Part shown: positions 8,883-17,299 of the stretch, in pieces
How positions within the stretch are numbered: position 1 is the first letter of the stretch
Layout of the letters: the number at the start of each line of letters is the position of its first letter
From: Streptomyces chartreusis NRRL 3882
GTDB taxonomy: Bacteria > Actinomycetota > Actinomycetes > Streptomycetales > Streptomycetaceae
DNA: 64,000 nt
Assembly: GCF_900236475.1 (NCBI RefSeq)
Contig: NZ_LT963352.1
Coordinates: 5,956,001-6,020,000, forward strand
Reading direction: 5' to 3'
Program-made: the position numbers and the translations under genes
Notes under the pieces: generated by a model
Told to the model about the DNA's origin: nothing
The model's database searches: none
What the model saw: only the letters and a program-made list of their open reading frames with translations

Positions 8883-10064
8883 TCAGCCCACGGTTGCCTT
8901 CTCGCGCTCGCGCCGCTCGGCGCTCTGGCGCTCACGGGCCACCTCGGCCGCGTCCCGCTTGAAGGCCCACTCCATCTTCGGCTCCATCGCGAACCGGAAG
9001 ACCCGCCGCACCGGCTTGGTGCACAGCGCCGTCACGACGGCCGCCGCGGCGACGGTCACGGCGATCTCACCGAGCGGCTGGTGCATCCACGTCGGCTCGA
9101 ACCAGCCCTGGTAGTCGCCGGCCTTCACCAGGAAGCCGTGCAGCAGGTAGCCGTAGAGCGTGCCGGCGCCGAGCGCGGTGAACCACATGTGGCGGCGCGG
9201 CACCCAGGCGAAGAAGCAGGCGGTCAGCACCAGGGAGCAGCCGAACATCGCGAGCACCATGACCGGGCCGGTCCACCACGGCGCGCCCAGCTCCTGCGCG
9301 GCGTCCCGGTGGTAGAACCACGCGGTGTTCATGCGCGGCACGGCCCACCAGCTGAAGACAAGCGCGGCGGCGAACACGGGCACCGAGGCGATCCGCACGG
9401 AGCGGCGGCGCACCATGTGGAAGTGCTCGGGCTTCATCACCAGGCCCAGCACGAAGAACGGCAGGAACTGGAGCACCCGCTGGAGGTCGAGGTCGTCACC
9501 GATCTCCGGGCTGACGGTCGCCAGCATCGCGAGGCCGAGCGCGAGCGGCAGCGGCCAGCGCGCCATCTTCCAGATGGGGGTGGTGAGCCGCCAGATGAAC
9601 AGCGCGCACAGGAACCAGGTCAGGTACCAGGGGTCGAGGAGGCTGATCTCCTGGTGCGGGTCGTTGTCGATGAACCGCTTGAAGAGCGGGTAGGCCGTCT
9701 CGAAGACGATGTACGGCACGGCCACGCCGGTGATGAGGCGCTTGAGCCGGTCGGGCCGCATGTCGAAACTGCGCGAGAAGTAGCCGGAGATGATGATGAA
9801 CGCCGGCATGTGGAACGCGTAGACGACCTGGTACGCGGCCTCGAGTACCCGGCTGTCGCCCTTGAGCGGTTCCCAGGCGTGGCCCATGGCCACCAGCACG
9901 ATCGCGAGGTACTTGGCGTTGTCGAAGAACGCGTCGCGCTGCTTGCCGTTCTGCTTCTTCTGGGGGCTCTGCGGCGAGCGCGGGCTCGGCACTCCGTCGG
10001 CAGAGGACTGTGCCGGGGGAAGTGGCGCCCTGCGGTCGCCGTTCGGTCGCAGCGAGTTCGTCAC
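8883..10064 (-). CDS. Membrane acyltransferase (fucose 4-O-acetylase-like)
   Basis: A polytopic protein of 393 aa with a Ser/Pro/Gln-rich N-terminus, then RDAFFDNAKYLAIVLVAMGH, the first-helix signature with conserved Arg and His seen in acyltransferase family 3 (fucose 4-O-acetylase-like). About 10 hydrophobic segments follow, then a charged Arg/Glu-rich tail. These proteins move acyl groups across the membrane onto surface sugars; the substrate here is unknown. I chose GTG 10064 over GTG 10076 because GGGAGGGT (10067-10074) sits just upstream. It is transcribed alone, against the ESX genes, and ends near a bidirectional terminator. Confidence 0.85.
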   Translation of the reverse strand: MTNSLRPNGDRRAPLPPAQSSADGVPSPRSPQSPQKKQNGKQRDAFFDNAKYLAIVLVAMGHAWEPLKGDSRVLEAAYQVVYAFHMPAFIIISGYFSRSFDMRPDRLKRLITGVAVPYIVFETAYPLFKRFIDNDPHQEISLLDPWYLTWFLCALFIWRLTTPIWKMARWPLPLALGLAMLATVSPEIGDDLDLQRVLQFLPFFVLGLVMKPEHFHMVRRRSVRIASVPVFAAALVFSWWAVPRMNTAWFYHRDAAQELGAPWWTGPVMVLAMFGCSLVLTACFFAWVPRRHMWFTALGAGTLYGYLLHGFLVKAGDYQGWFEPTWMHQPLGEIAVTVAAAAVVTALCTKPVRRVFRFAMEPKMEWAFKRDAAEVARERQSAERREREKATVG

Positions 10065-10686
10065 AGACCCTCCCACCAGGAGCTCGGGGAGACGATCCGG
10101 GACCTCGCTGCGCTTGCGGGGGACGAGGCAGCGTGGAACATCTGAGGCACCCTAGCGTTCCCAGCGGCTATTCGTAAAACGCCGGATGTGAATCCCGGCT
10201 ATTCACTGTGGGTACCCCGGATTTCAGGTAGTTGACGTCCTTGTCGGAGTGATGGCCAACACATCACCGGACGGCGGACTGTGTTCATCACACCCACCCT
10301 GCTTGTCGTGATACTTCCGGACTAAGCGGTGCATAAGACCAGCAGGCGACTCCGGCGGAATGTCCACTTCCGTGCCTCTCCGATGCCTGACCGCAGGGCC
10401 GTTGAGGAACTTGCGAGGGTAATTCGAATTAGCTGCGAACGCGTTGTGTGGACACGGAAACGATGCGGTCGAATTCCCTGTGCGGGTGGCCCATCGAATT
10501 GTCGTACGAGTCACAGCCGTTCGGCCCGTGGCCCCGAGCGGCGCACCCGGTCCGGACACGAGTGAGGTGGTCGATGTGTCACGGGCCGCATAGCCCGGCC
10601 GGGTTGGTGGCACGATGGTTCTGGCGGGGTGCGCGTGGTCGCGTCCCCGGGCCGGGAGAGCGGACCGACCGAGGGTGTGATCAGTT
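10065..10686. other. Intergenic stretch, no gene seen
   Basis: About 620 bp between the divergent acyltransferase and small membrane protein genes. Apart from the candidate promoter above, I see a 12-bp palindrome TAATTCGAATTA (10420-10431), unusually AT-rich for this genome, and short repeats of CGGCTATTC near 10164 and 10196. Frames open here lack a ribosome binding site or recognisable protein and look like chance. Confidence 0.6.
10149..10178 (-). promoter_or_regulatory. Possible promoter of the acyltransferase gene
   Basis: On the - strand, TTTACG (10178-10173) and TAGGGT (10154-10149) are separated by 18 bp, a plausible vegetative sigma-factor promoter. It would give a leader of roughly 80 nt before GTG 10064. 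It is supported by hexamer match only. Confidence 0.35.
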
Positions 10687-10881
10687 GTGGCCATTTCACT
10701 GTCTGTGGTGCTGCTGTTGGCGATCATCCTTGTGGTGTTGCTGAGAGGGGGATCCATCAAGGCAGGACCCGCGATCGTGGCGATCCTCTTCGGCTTCTTC
10801 CTCGCCTCGACCGGCATGGCCCCGTCCATCAACCGGTTCCTCAACTCGATAGCGGAGACCATCAACTCCATCAGCTTCTGA
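10687..10881 (+). CDS. Small membrane protein of unknown function
   Basis: A 64-aa protein, MAISLSVVLLLAIILVVLLR onward, with two hydrophobic segments (about residues 3-19 and 25-45) and a short polar tail (SINRFLNSIAETINSISF). GTG 10687 is preceded by GAGGGTG. The size and clean hydrophobic pattern suggest a real gene, but I do not recognise a function. The kinase gene follows 86 bp later on the same strand. Confidence 0.6.
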   Translation: MAISLSVVLLLAIILVVLLRGGSIKAGPAIVAILFGFFLASTGMAPSINRFLNSIAETINSISF

Positions 10882-10967
10882 CCGGGCCGGTGCCGCCGGC
10901 CCGAGGAGCGTGGGGATACGCTCCTCCCCGACCAGGGGACAGTGCGTGACGGGGGGAACGTACGGGG

Positions 10968-13340
10968 ATGGCGCTGCGCGACTCCGACCCGGCCGAGGTG
11001 GGTGGCTACCGCATCGAGGACCGCCTCGGCTCCGGCGGCATGGGTGTGGTCTACCTGGCCCGTTCGGCCTCCGGCCGGCCCCTCGCGATCAAGGTCGTCC
11101 ACGGTCAGTACGCCGACGACGACGAGTTCCGCGCCCGGTTCCGCCGCGAGGTGGCAGCCGCCCGCCAGGTCAGCGGCGCCTTCACGGCCCCTGTCGTGGA
11201 CGCGGACGCCGACGCGATGCGCCCCTGGATGGCCACCCTCTACATTCCGGGCGCGGACCTCGGCACCCACGTCCGCGAGCACGGCCCGCTCCCCCTGCCC
11301 CGCCTGCGCGAACTCGCCGCAGGGCTCGCCGAGGCGCTGCGCGACATGCACCGCGCCGGAGTCGTCCACCGCGACCTGAAGCCGGCCAACGTGATGCTCG
11401 CCGACGACGGCCCCCGCGTCATCGACTTCGGCATCTCCCGCGCCGCCGAGTTCGCCGCCTCCGACGTCCTCACCCAGACCGGCCGGGTCATGGGCACACC
11501 GCCCTTCATGTCCCCGGAACAGTTCGCGTCCCCCCAGGACGTCGGCCCGGCCGCCGACGTCTTCTCCCTCGGCTCGGTCCTCGCCTACGCCGCCACCCGT
11601 CGCGGCCCCTTCGACAGCCCGAGCCCCTACGAGACGGCTCTGCGGGTCGTCGAGGGCGAGCCGGAACTCTCCGGCGTACCGGACGAAATGCTCCCCGTCA
11701 TCCGCCTCTGCCTGAAGAAGCACCACAAGTCCCGCCCGACCGCGGCAGACCTGCTCACCCTGCTCCGCGAGGGCAGCGCCCCCGCCGGCCACCCCCTGCC
11801 CGCCACCGGGTCACCCCGGACCCTGCGACCGGGGCCGGGCGCACGGCCGACCGAGCCCGCCGGGACGGTATGGCCCGACGCCGCGCGCACGGACCGGGCG
11901 GAAGCCGTGCGCCCCCCGCTCGTGTCCGACCGGACGGACACCGAGCCGGGCGAGGCCCCGCATCGCCGCCTCGACAGGACCCCGGCCGAGCAGCACGAAC
12001 CGCCGCACGATCCGGCCGCGGCACCGGCGCCCGACGCCGAGCGCGTCCGCAGGCGCCGCAGGCACGGCCTGATGCTGGTCTCGGCCGCCGCGGCCGTCGT
12101 GCTCGCCGCGCTCGTCACCACCACCATGGCCCTCATCCCCGACGGCGACCGCGCCCCCTCGTCCGAGGCGGCGCCCGCCGATCTTCCCGAGGGCTGGAAG
12201 CCCTGGGCCGCCCGGGCGAAGGGCCCGGAGGGGGGCCGGATGCTCCCGGGTGACTCCTCCTTCCGGCGCTGCGCGGCCGTGGACACGTCCCTGGTGTGCG
12301 CCGGAGCCCAGATCATGGCGACCCGCTTCGATCTGGCCGACGGTGGCCCCACATGGACCCGGTTCGTCGACCCCACGGCGCCGGACGGCGTGTCCAACTC
12401 CCCGGGCGGGATCATCGGCACGAGCCGGGACCGCGTCTACGCCTACCAGGCGGACGAACGGCAGATGGCCGACGGCGCCGGCCCGCTGTTCACCTACAGC
12501 GTCGCCGCCCTGGCCGCCGGCACCGGCGAGGTCCTGTGGCGGACCGAGACGGCCGACGGCCAGATGGCGAGCGCCCCCGACCGGGAGCAGGGAAGCGCCG
12601 TGGCCGTCCCGGAAGGTGTCGTCACCTTCTACGGCGGCCAGGGCGACCAGTACGCGCTGCTGGCCGCCGACACCGGCAAGGTCCTCTGGAAGCGCCCGCA
12701 GCCGCAGGCCCGAGAGGGCTGCCGACTGCGCGCCGCGGACCGCCGGGCCTACCTGATCTGCACCGACGGGGACCGGACGAACGGCACCGCCCGCACCAGC
12801 GTCTCCCAGCTCGGCGCGGCCACCGGCGAGCCGCGCTGGACGGTCGAGGCGAAGGGCGCCCTGGACATGCTCGGCCGGGACGGGAACCGGCTGGTGCTGG
12901 CGGACGCCCATGCGCCCGGTTCCGGCCTGACCCGGATCGACCTCTCCTCGCGCGCCCTCACGACCCTGCGGCTCTCCGGCACACTGTCCGACGCATCTGC
13001 CGCGTACCTCGTCCGCGGGACCGTCTACCTCACCCGCGGCAGCGGCGGCGTCAGCGCGGTCTCCCCCCGCACGGGCCGGACCCGCTGGGTCAGCAACTCC
13101 ACCGTCGAGCAGCAAGGGCCCCCGACCGCCTCCGCCACGCACGTGTACTTCGCGTCCCCCAGCGGCCGGGTGGCGGCCCTGAGCGTCGGCACCGGCAAGG
13201 TGGAAGGCACCCGCACCGGCCGCGACGACAGCGGCGAGCCCGACAACACCACCGGCGCACCCCTCACCCTGGTCGGCGACGCCCTGTACATCCCGTACGG
13301 AGAGCGCTCGGTCTACACGGTCGACGTACGCGACCTGTGA
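10968..13340 (+). CDS. Membrane Ser/Thr protein kinase with PQQ-like extracellular domain
   Basis: A 790-aa receptor-type kinase. The N-terminal Hanks-type domain has the glycine loop LGSGGMGVVYLA (residues 20-31), the ATP-anchoring Lys42 in LAIKVVHG, the catalytic loop VHRDLKPANVM and DFGIS. A Pro/Arg-rich linker leads to one transmembrane helix (about residues 367-390). The C-terminal 400 residues contain repeated Gly-x-x-x-W blades (GEVLWRTET, GKVLWKRPQ, GEPRWTVEA, GRTRWVSNS) of a PQQ-like beta-propeller, expected outside the cell as the sensor. All catalytic motifs are present. The ligand and targets are unknown. Confidence 0.92.
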   Translation: MALRDSDPAEVGGYRIEDRLGSGGMGVVYLARSASGRPLAIKVVHGQYADDDEFRARFRREVAAARQVSGAFTAPVVDADADAMRPWMATLYIPGADLGTHVREHGPLPLPRLRELAAGLAEALRDMHRAGVVHRDLKPANVMLADDGPRVIDFGISRAAEFAASDVLTQTGRVMGTPPFMSPEQFASPQDVGPAADVFSLGSVLAYAATRRGPFDSPSPYETALRVVEGEPELSGVPDEMLPVIRLCLKKHHKSRPTAADLLTLLREGSAPAGHPLPATGSPRTLRPGPGARPTEPAGTVWPDAARTDRAEAVRPPLVSDRTDTEPGEAPHRRLDRTPAEQHEPPHDPAAAPAPDAERVRRRRRHGLMLVSAAAAVVLAALVTTTMALIPDGDRAPSSEAAPADLPEGWKPWAARAKGPEGGRMLPGDSSFRRCAAVDTSLVCAGAQIMATRFDLADGGPTWTRFVDPTAPDGVSNSPGGIIGTSRDRVYAYQADERQMADGAGPLFTYSVAALAAGTGEVLWRTETADGQMASAPDREQGSAVAVPEGVVTFYGGQGDQYALLAADTGKVLWKRPQPQAREGCRLRAADRRAYLICTDGDRTNGTARTSVSQLGAATGEPRWTVEAKGALDMLGRDGNRLVLADAHAPGSGLTRIDLSSRALTTLRLSGTLSDASAAYLVRGTVYLTRGSGGVSAVSPRTGRTRWVSNSTVEQQGPPTASATHVYFASPSGRVAALSVGTGKVEGTRTGRDDSGEPDNTTGAPLTLVGDALYIPYGERSVYTVDVRDL

Positions 13341-13368
13341 ACCCCCGGCCGTCGGCTCAGCCCGAAAT

Positions 13369-13386
13369 CGCTCGACCGGTCGAGCG
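13369..13386. promoter_or_regulatory. 18-bp perfect palindrome upstream of the 134-aa gene
   Basis: CGCTCGACCGGTCGAGCG is a perfect inverted repeat. It overlaps the position of a -35 box for TAGAAC (13396-13401), which itself ends 7 nt before ATG 13409. This is where an operator would sit. It has no loop, so it is a poor terminator candidate. Confidence 0.45.
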
Positions 13387-13408
13387 CCGGCGAGATAGAA
13401 CGAGCGCC

Positions 13409-13813
13409 ATGAGCTGGGTTGCCAATGTGATGATCTCGGCCGCCGACGCCGACCGGGCCAACGTCGAGGCGCTGAGCGCCTGGCTGAGCGACGAGGCTCC
13501 GCATCGCGGCCGGCCGGACGCCTCCGGCGTCGGCGTCGGCGACCTCAACCTCCTCACCGACCAGGACCCCGGATGGGGTGGCTGGAAGTGGCCCGAGTGC
13601 CGGGTGTGGGCGGGTGCTCTCAACCACTGCGACCTCGACGCGCTCAGGAAGCGGGTCGCCGAGACGCCGTGGCGGGAGCCGAACGTGGTGCAGCTCCTCG
13701 TCATGGACCAGGAGGAATCGTTCTTCCGCCTGTGGATGATCCGGGGCGGCGAACTGAGGCAGTACGCGCCCCTGACGCCGTCCGAAGAGGACGCCGGCTT
13801 CTACCTGACCTGA
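13409..13813 (+). CDS. Conserved-looking hypothetical protein, 134 aa
   Basis: A 134-aa predicted soluble, acidic protein beginning MSWVANVMISAADADRANVE, rich in Trp (GWGGWKWPECRVWAG). I do not recognise the family, though the layout resembles small streptomycete immunity-like or housekeeping proteins. ATG 13409 lacks a Shine-Dalgarno but has a -10-like TAGAAC ending 7 nt upstream, so a leaderless transcript is possible. Its end overlaps the end of the convergent ASCH gene by 13 bp. Confidence 0.65.
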   Translation: MSWVANVMISAADADRANVEALSAWLSDEAPHRGRPDASGVGVGDLNLLTDQDPGWGGWKWPECRVWAGALNHCDLDALRKRVAETPWREPNVVQLLVMDQEESFFRLWMIRGGELRQYAPLTPSEEDAGFYLT

Positions 13814-14268
13814 TCGTCGGAGGGGCGAAGGTCGGCGACCAGGCGGAAACGTTCCAGAACCGCCGGCGTCGTGTCGTCGACGGTGAAGCCGGGGTCCCCC
13901 AAGGCCGCACGCATCTCCTCGCTGTGCCAGAACCGCTCGTGGCCTTCGCGCCACTCGGCTACGCTCGTGTGCCCTTCCCCCTCATCCGTCACGTGCGCGA
14001 GATCCACCTGCGCGAGGGGGACGACACGCACGCTGGTCACCTCGACAACCGCTACCGGACGCTGGTCCGAGTCGACGACCACCGAACGGTTCCCGACTTC
14101 CGGCAGCGGCTCTCCCTCATGCTCGTAGTCGACGACGAGTCCGGTCGTGGAGGTCTTCGAACCGTTGAGGATGGCTGCGACGAGCTGGTCGCGCAGCGGG
14201 CCGGGGAAAGCGAACTCGATCCTGGGCATCGACGCGATGTCTGCGGGTGCGATGGAGTCGGGCGTCAT
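13801..14268 (-). CDS. ASCH domain protein
   Basis: A 155-aa protein matching the ASCH fold by pattern: NGSKTSTTG (the conserved Gly-x-Lys-x-x-Thr motif, about residues 35-43), EVTSVRVVPLAQVDLAH, and EGEGHTSVAEWREGHERFW. ASCH proteins bind RNA or nucleosides; some are N4-acetylcytidine amidohydrolases. The specific role here is unknown. It is transcribed towards the 134-aa gene and overlaps its end by 13 bp, and its 5' end faces the tRNA-Gly gene. Confidence 0.85.
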   Translation of the reverse strand: MTPDSIAPADIASMPRIEFAFPGPLRDQLVAAILNGSKTSTTGLVVDYEHEGEPLPEVGNRSVVVDSDQRPVAVVEVTSVRVVPLAQVDLAHVTDEGEGHTSVAEWREGHERFWHSEEMRAALGDPGFTVDDTTPAVLERFRLVADLRPSDDQVR

Positions 14269-14353
14269 GCGGTCACCGTAACGACACGCCCCCTGGCAAA
14301 CGATCAGGGCCAGGCGGAGGAATGATCCTCTGACCTGGCCCTGAGCCGTATGG

Positions 14354-14424
14354 AGCGGGCGACGGGAATCGAACCCGCGTAGCTAGTTTGGAAGACTAGG
14401 GCTCTACCATTGAGCTACGCCCGC
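14354..14424 (-). tRNA. tRNA-Gly (anticodon TCC)
   Basis: A full cloverleaf of 71 nt on the - strand: 7-bp acceptor GCGGGCG/CGCCCGC, D-arm GCTC...GAGC with GG in the loop, anticodon stem CTAGT/ACTAG with loop CTTCCAA (anticodon TCC), a 4-nt variable loop, a T-arm with TTCGATT, and discriminator T. CCA is not encoded. A -10-like TACGAT lies about 42 bp upstream (complement of 14466-14471). Confidence 0.97.
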
Positions 14425-14589
14425 ACAGCGCGCGCCGCAGGTCGGAGTGACCGCGGCACTGAAGGCATCGTAGCGGGTCGGGCCCGTCCGTCGCACACCG
14501 CATTCCCGCCGTGGCCGACGCGGCACCGGCCCTGTGGAAATGCGGCGGCCACACCGCCTGGCGGCATGTACCCTACGTGTCGCACCAGA

Positions 14590-14666
14590 CGGGGTGTGGC
14601 GCAGCTTGGTAGCGCGTCCGCTTTGGGAGCGGAAGGCCGTGGGTTCAAATCCCGCCACCCCGACCA
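14590..14666 (+). tRNA. tRNA-Pro (anticodon TGG)
   Basis: A 77-nt cloverleaf: acceptor CGGGGTG/CACCCCG, D-arm GCGC...GCGC, anticodon stem TCCGC/GCGGA with loop TTTGGGA (anticodon TGG), T-loop TTCAAAT, discriminator A, and an encoded CCA end. It is head-to-head with tRNA-Gly, leaving 165 bp for two divergent promoters; TACCCT at 14569-14574 is a candidate -10. Confidence 0.97.
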
Positions 14667-14859
14667 GCCATCCGGTCACCTCGCGTGATCGTCTCCTGAT
14701 CACTCCCGTGATCGCCTTTTGGGCGGTGTAGTCGCTGCCGTTACTATGCAAGCTGCACGCCCGTGTGTCTCATCGTCTGAAGTCCTCCGGGCGGCGAAAT
14801 CCGCCGGGCCGCTCTGGCACCGGCAGAACCCAAGAAGTCAGCCACAAGGAGACCGAACC

Positions 14860-16248
14860 GTGAAGAGCGCCGTGGAGACCCTGAACCCGACTCGGGTTCG
14901 GCTCACTGTCGAGGTGCCCTTCGAGGAGCTCAAGGACAGCCTCGACGCGGCGTACAAGAAGATCAACCAGCAGGTCACGGTGAAGGGCTTCCGCAAGGGC
15001 AAGGTCCCGGCCCGGGTCATCGACCAGCGGTTCGGCCGCGGTGCGGTGCTGGAGGAGGCCGTCAACGACGCGCTGCCGAAGTTCTACACCGACGCGGTCA
15101 ACGAGGCCGAGCTGAGCCCCCTGGGCCAGCCCGAGGTCGACATCACGGAGCTGAAGGACGGCGAGACGCTGAACTTCACCGCCGAGGTCGACATCCGCCC
15201 CGCGATCGAGATCCCGGACTACTCCGGCATCGAGGTCGAGGTCGACGCCGTCGAGGTCACCGAGGAGGACGTCGACAAGGCGGTCGAGGAGCTCCGCGAG
15301 CGCTTCGCCTCCACCGCCCCGGTCGAGCGTGCCGCCGAGGACGGCGACGTCGTGACGATCGACCTGGAGGCCAAGGTCGAGGGCGAGGTCCTCGAGGACG
15401 GCGTCGCGAACGGCGTCTCCTACACCATCGGCTCCGGCGAGCTGCTGGACGGCATCGACGACGCCGTGAAGGGCCTGGAGGCCGGTGGCGAGGCCACCTT
15501 CACCTCCGAGCTCAAGGGCGGCTCCGCCGCCGGCAAGGAGGCCGAGGTCACCGTCAAGGTCACCCAGGTCGCCAAGCGTGAACTGCCCGAGCTGGACGAC
15601 GAGTTCGCGCAGCTCGCCTCCGAGTTCGACACCATCGAGGAGCTGCGCGCCGACAGCCGCAAGCGCCTCGAGAACATGAAGCAGTACGACCAGGCCACGC
15701 AGGCCCAGGAGCGCGTCCTGGAGAAGCTGCTCGAGCTGGTCGAGGTCCCGGTCCCCGAGAAGCTGCTCGAGGACGAGGTCAACACGCGCAAGCACAACCT
15801 CGAGCACCACCAGCTCGGCCAGATGGGTCTCGACCTCGCGAAGTACCTGGAGATCCAGGGCAAGAGCGAGGAGGAGTTCGAGACCGAGACCCGCGAGGCC
15901 GCGGTCAAGGGCATCAAGACCCAGTTCGTCCTCGACGAGCTCGTCAAGCAGGAGAAGCTCAACGTCAACCAGGAGGAGCTCACCGAGCACCTCATGCGGC
16001 GTGCGGCCTCCTCCGGCATGTCCCCCGACCAGTTCGCCCAGGCCGTCGTCGAGGGCGGCCAGGTTCCGCTCCTGGTCGGCGAGGTCGCCCGCGGCAAGGC
16101 CCTGGCCGTCGTGGTCGAGAAGGCCACGGTCAAGGACACCAACGGCGAGATCATCGACCTCGACGACGAGGACGAGGAGTCCGAGGCCACCGAGGCCGCC
16201 GCCGAGGAGACCCCGGCCGAGTCCGCCGAGGAGAAGACCGAGGGCTGA
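14860..16248 (+). CDS. tig: Trigger factor, ribosome-associated chaperone and prolyl isomerase
   Basis: A 462-aa protein with the ribosome-binding signature GFRKGKVP (residues about 44-51), a central FKBP-type PPIase domain (about residues 160-245, containing GDVVTIDLEAKVEGE and the TIGSGELLDGIDDAVKGL segment), a helical substrate-binding C-terminal domain, and an acidic Glu-rich tail. It folds nascent chains at the ribosome exit tunnel. GTG 14860 is chosen over the longer frame because AAGGAGA (14846-14852) sits just upstream and the product then begins with the conserved MKSAVETLNPTRVRL. A strong terminator follows, separating it from clpP1. Confidence 0.97.
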   Translation: MKSAVETLNPTRVRLTVEVPFEELKDSLDAAYKKINQQVTVKGFRKGKVPARVIDQRFGRGAVLEEAVNDALPKFYTDAVNEAELSPLGQPEVDITELKDGETLNFTAEVDIRPAIEIPDYSGIEVEVDAVEVTEEDVDKAVEELRERFASTAPVERAAEDGDVVTIDLEAKVEGEVLEDGVANGVSYTIGSGELLDGIDDAVKGLEAGGEATFTSELKGGSAAGKEAEVTVKVTQVAKRELPELDDEFAQLASEFDTIEELRADSRKRLENMKQYDQATQAQERVLEKLLELVEVPVPEKLLEDEVNTRKHNLEHHQLGQMGLDLAKYLEIQGKSEEEFETETREAAVKGIKTQFVLDELVKQEKLNVNQEELTEHLMRRAASSGMSPDQFAQAVVEGGQVPLLVGEVARGKALAVVVEKATVKDTNGEIIDLDDEDEESEATEAAAEETPAESAEEKTEG

Positions 16249-16277
16249 GCCCCCGGGCACCGCGTAACGCCGTAAGG

Positions 16278-16314
16278 ACGGGCCCCGAGACACACAGTGC
16301 CTCTCGGGGCCCGT
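16278..16314 (+). terminator. Terminator after tig
   Basis: A perfect 13-bp stem ACGGGCCCCGAGA (16278-16290) with its complement (16302-16314) and an 11-nt loop, 29 bp after the tig stop. Confidence 0.85.
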
Positions 16315-16327
16315 TGGCGTCGCGGCC

Positions 16328-16350
16328 CAGGGGCGCGGGGAACTGCGCGA
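16328..16350. repeat. Dispersed Streptomyces intergenic repeat, copy 1
   Basis: The core GGGGCGCGGGGAACTGCGC recurs exactly at 23320-23342, with shared CAG before it and GA after it, and the two copies are followed by related CACACGG/CGCACGG blocks. Both copies sit immediately after a terminator of a housekeeping gene (tig, valS). Confidence 0.75.
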
Positions 16351-16410
16351 TCGATCACGACGGGCCCGCGGTCGCACACGGACGGAAACCACCCCCGGCG
16401 ATCCCGCGCA

Positions 16411-16430
16411 GCGCTACGCCCCCGGCGAAC
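16411..16430 (+). promoter_or_regulatory. Possible ClgR operator upstream of clpP1
   Basis: GCGCTACGCCCCCGGCGAAC reads on the other strand as GTTCGC-N5-GCG, resembling the GTTCGC-type half sites reported for ClgR, which activates clpP1P2 in Streptomyces. A TAGGGT (16469-16474) about 40 bp downstream could be the -10. The match is partial. Confidence 0.35.
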
Positions 16431-16571
16431 ACTCCCATCTCCGGGATTCCCCGAAGGGACCCGCGCGTTAGGGTCCATGAATACCAGGGCAGTGGAGTCT
16501 CCGAACGGCTCCCGCCCCGCAGGGAACACGTGAGACGGCCCGGCGCCGTCGTAAGACGAGCAGGTGGATAC

Positions 16572-17189
16572 GTGACGAATCTGATGCCTTCAGCCGCCGG
16601 CGAGCCTTCCATCGGTGGTGGCCTCGGCGACCAGGTCTACAACCGGCTGCTCAACGAGCGGATCATCTTCCTCGGCCAGCCGGTCGACGACGACATCGCG
16701 AACAAGATCACCGCACAGCTGCTGCTCCTTGCCGCCGAACCGGACAAGGACATCTACCTGTACATCAACAGCCCCGGCGGTTCGATCACGGCCGGTATGG
16801 CGATCTACGACACCATGCAGTACATCAAGAACGACGTGGTGACGATCGCCATGGGCCTCGCGGCCTCGATGGGACAGTTCCTGCTCAGCGCGGGCACCCC
16901 CGGCAAGCGCTTCGCGCTGCCGAACGCCGAGATCCTGATCCACCAGCCCTCCGCCGGCCTGGCGGGCTCCGCCTCCGACATCAAGATCCACGCCGAGCGG
17001 CTGCTGCACACCAAGAAGCGCATGGCCGAGCTCACCGCCCAGCACACGGGCCAGACGGTCGAGCAGATCACCCGCGACTCGGACCGCGACCGCTGGTTCG
17101 ACGCGTTCGAGGCCAAGGAGTACGGCCTCATCGACGACGTCATGCCCACGGCCGCCGGCATGCCGGGCGGCGGCGGCACCGGGGCCTGA
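16572..17189 (+). CDS. clpP1: ATP-dependent Clp protease proteolytic subunit 1
   Basis: A 205-aa ClpP with the full serine-protease triad: Ser99 in GLAASMGQ, His124 in LIHQPS and an Asp near residue 173 in DSDRDRWF. The SPGG turn (NSPGGSITAGMAIYDTMQYI) is intact. GTG 16572 is preferred because AGGTGG ends about 5 nt upstream; ATG 16584 is an alternative. It forms the mixed ClpP1P2 peptidase with the next gene. The likely promoter region is 16411-16474 (ClgR-type box). There is a short Gly/Ala tail. Confidence 0.96.
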   Translation: MTNLMPSAAGEPSIGGGLGDQVYNRLLNERIIFLGQPVDDDIANKITAQLLLLAAEPDKDIYLYINSPGGSITAGMAIYDTMQYIKNDVVTIAMGLAASMGQFLLSAGTPGKRFALPNAEILIHQPSAGLAGSASDIKIHAERLLHTKKRMAELTAQHTGQTVEQITRDSDRDRWFDAFEAKEYGLIDDVMPTAAGMPGGGGTGA

Positions 17190-17299
17190 GAGGGTCCCAC
17201 GGGGCCTGTGGCGCCCCGTGAGGCCCACGGAGCCCTCCCGGGCCCCAGCGACCCCCAGACAGCCCCAGCCGACCGCCTCAGCCCTTTTCAGGAGACACC

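Noticed and set aside
8177..8962. Small ORFs around the MITE
   Set aside because: They are open by composition across the element and the terminator; none has a ribosome binding site or a recognisable product.
10224..11792. 522-codon - strand frame across the acyltransferase gap and kinase gene
   Set aside because: It mostly mirrors the kinase coding sequence and has no family features.
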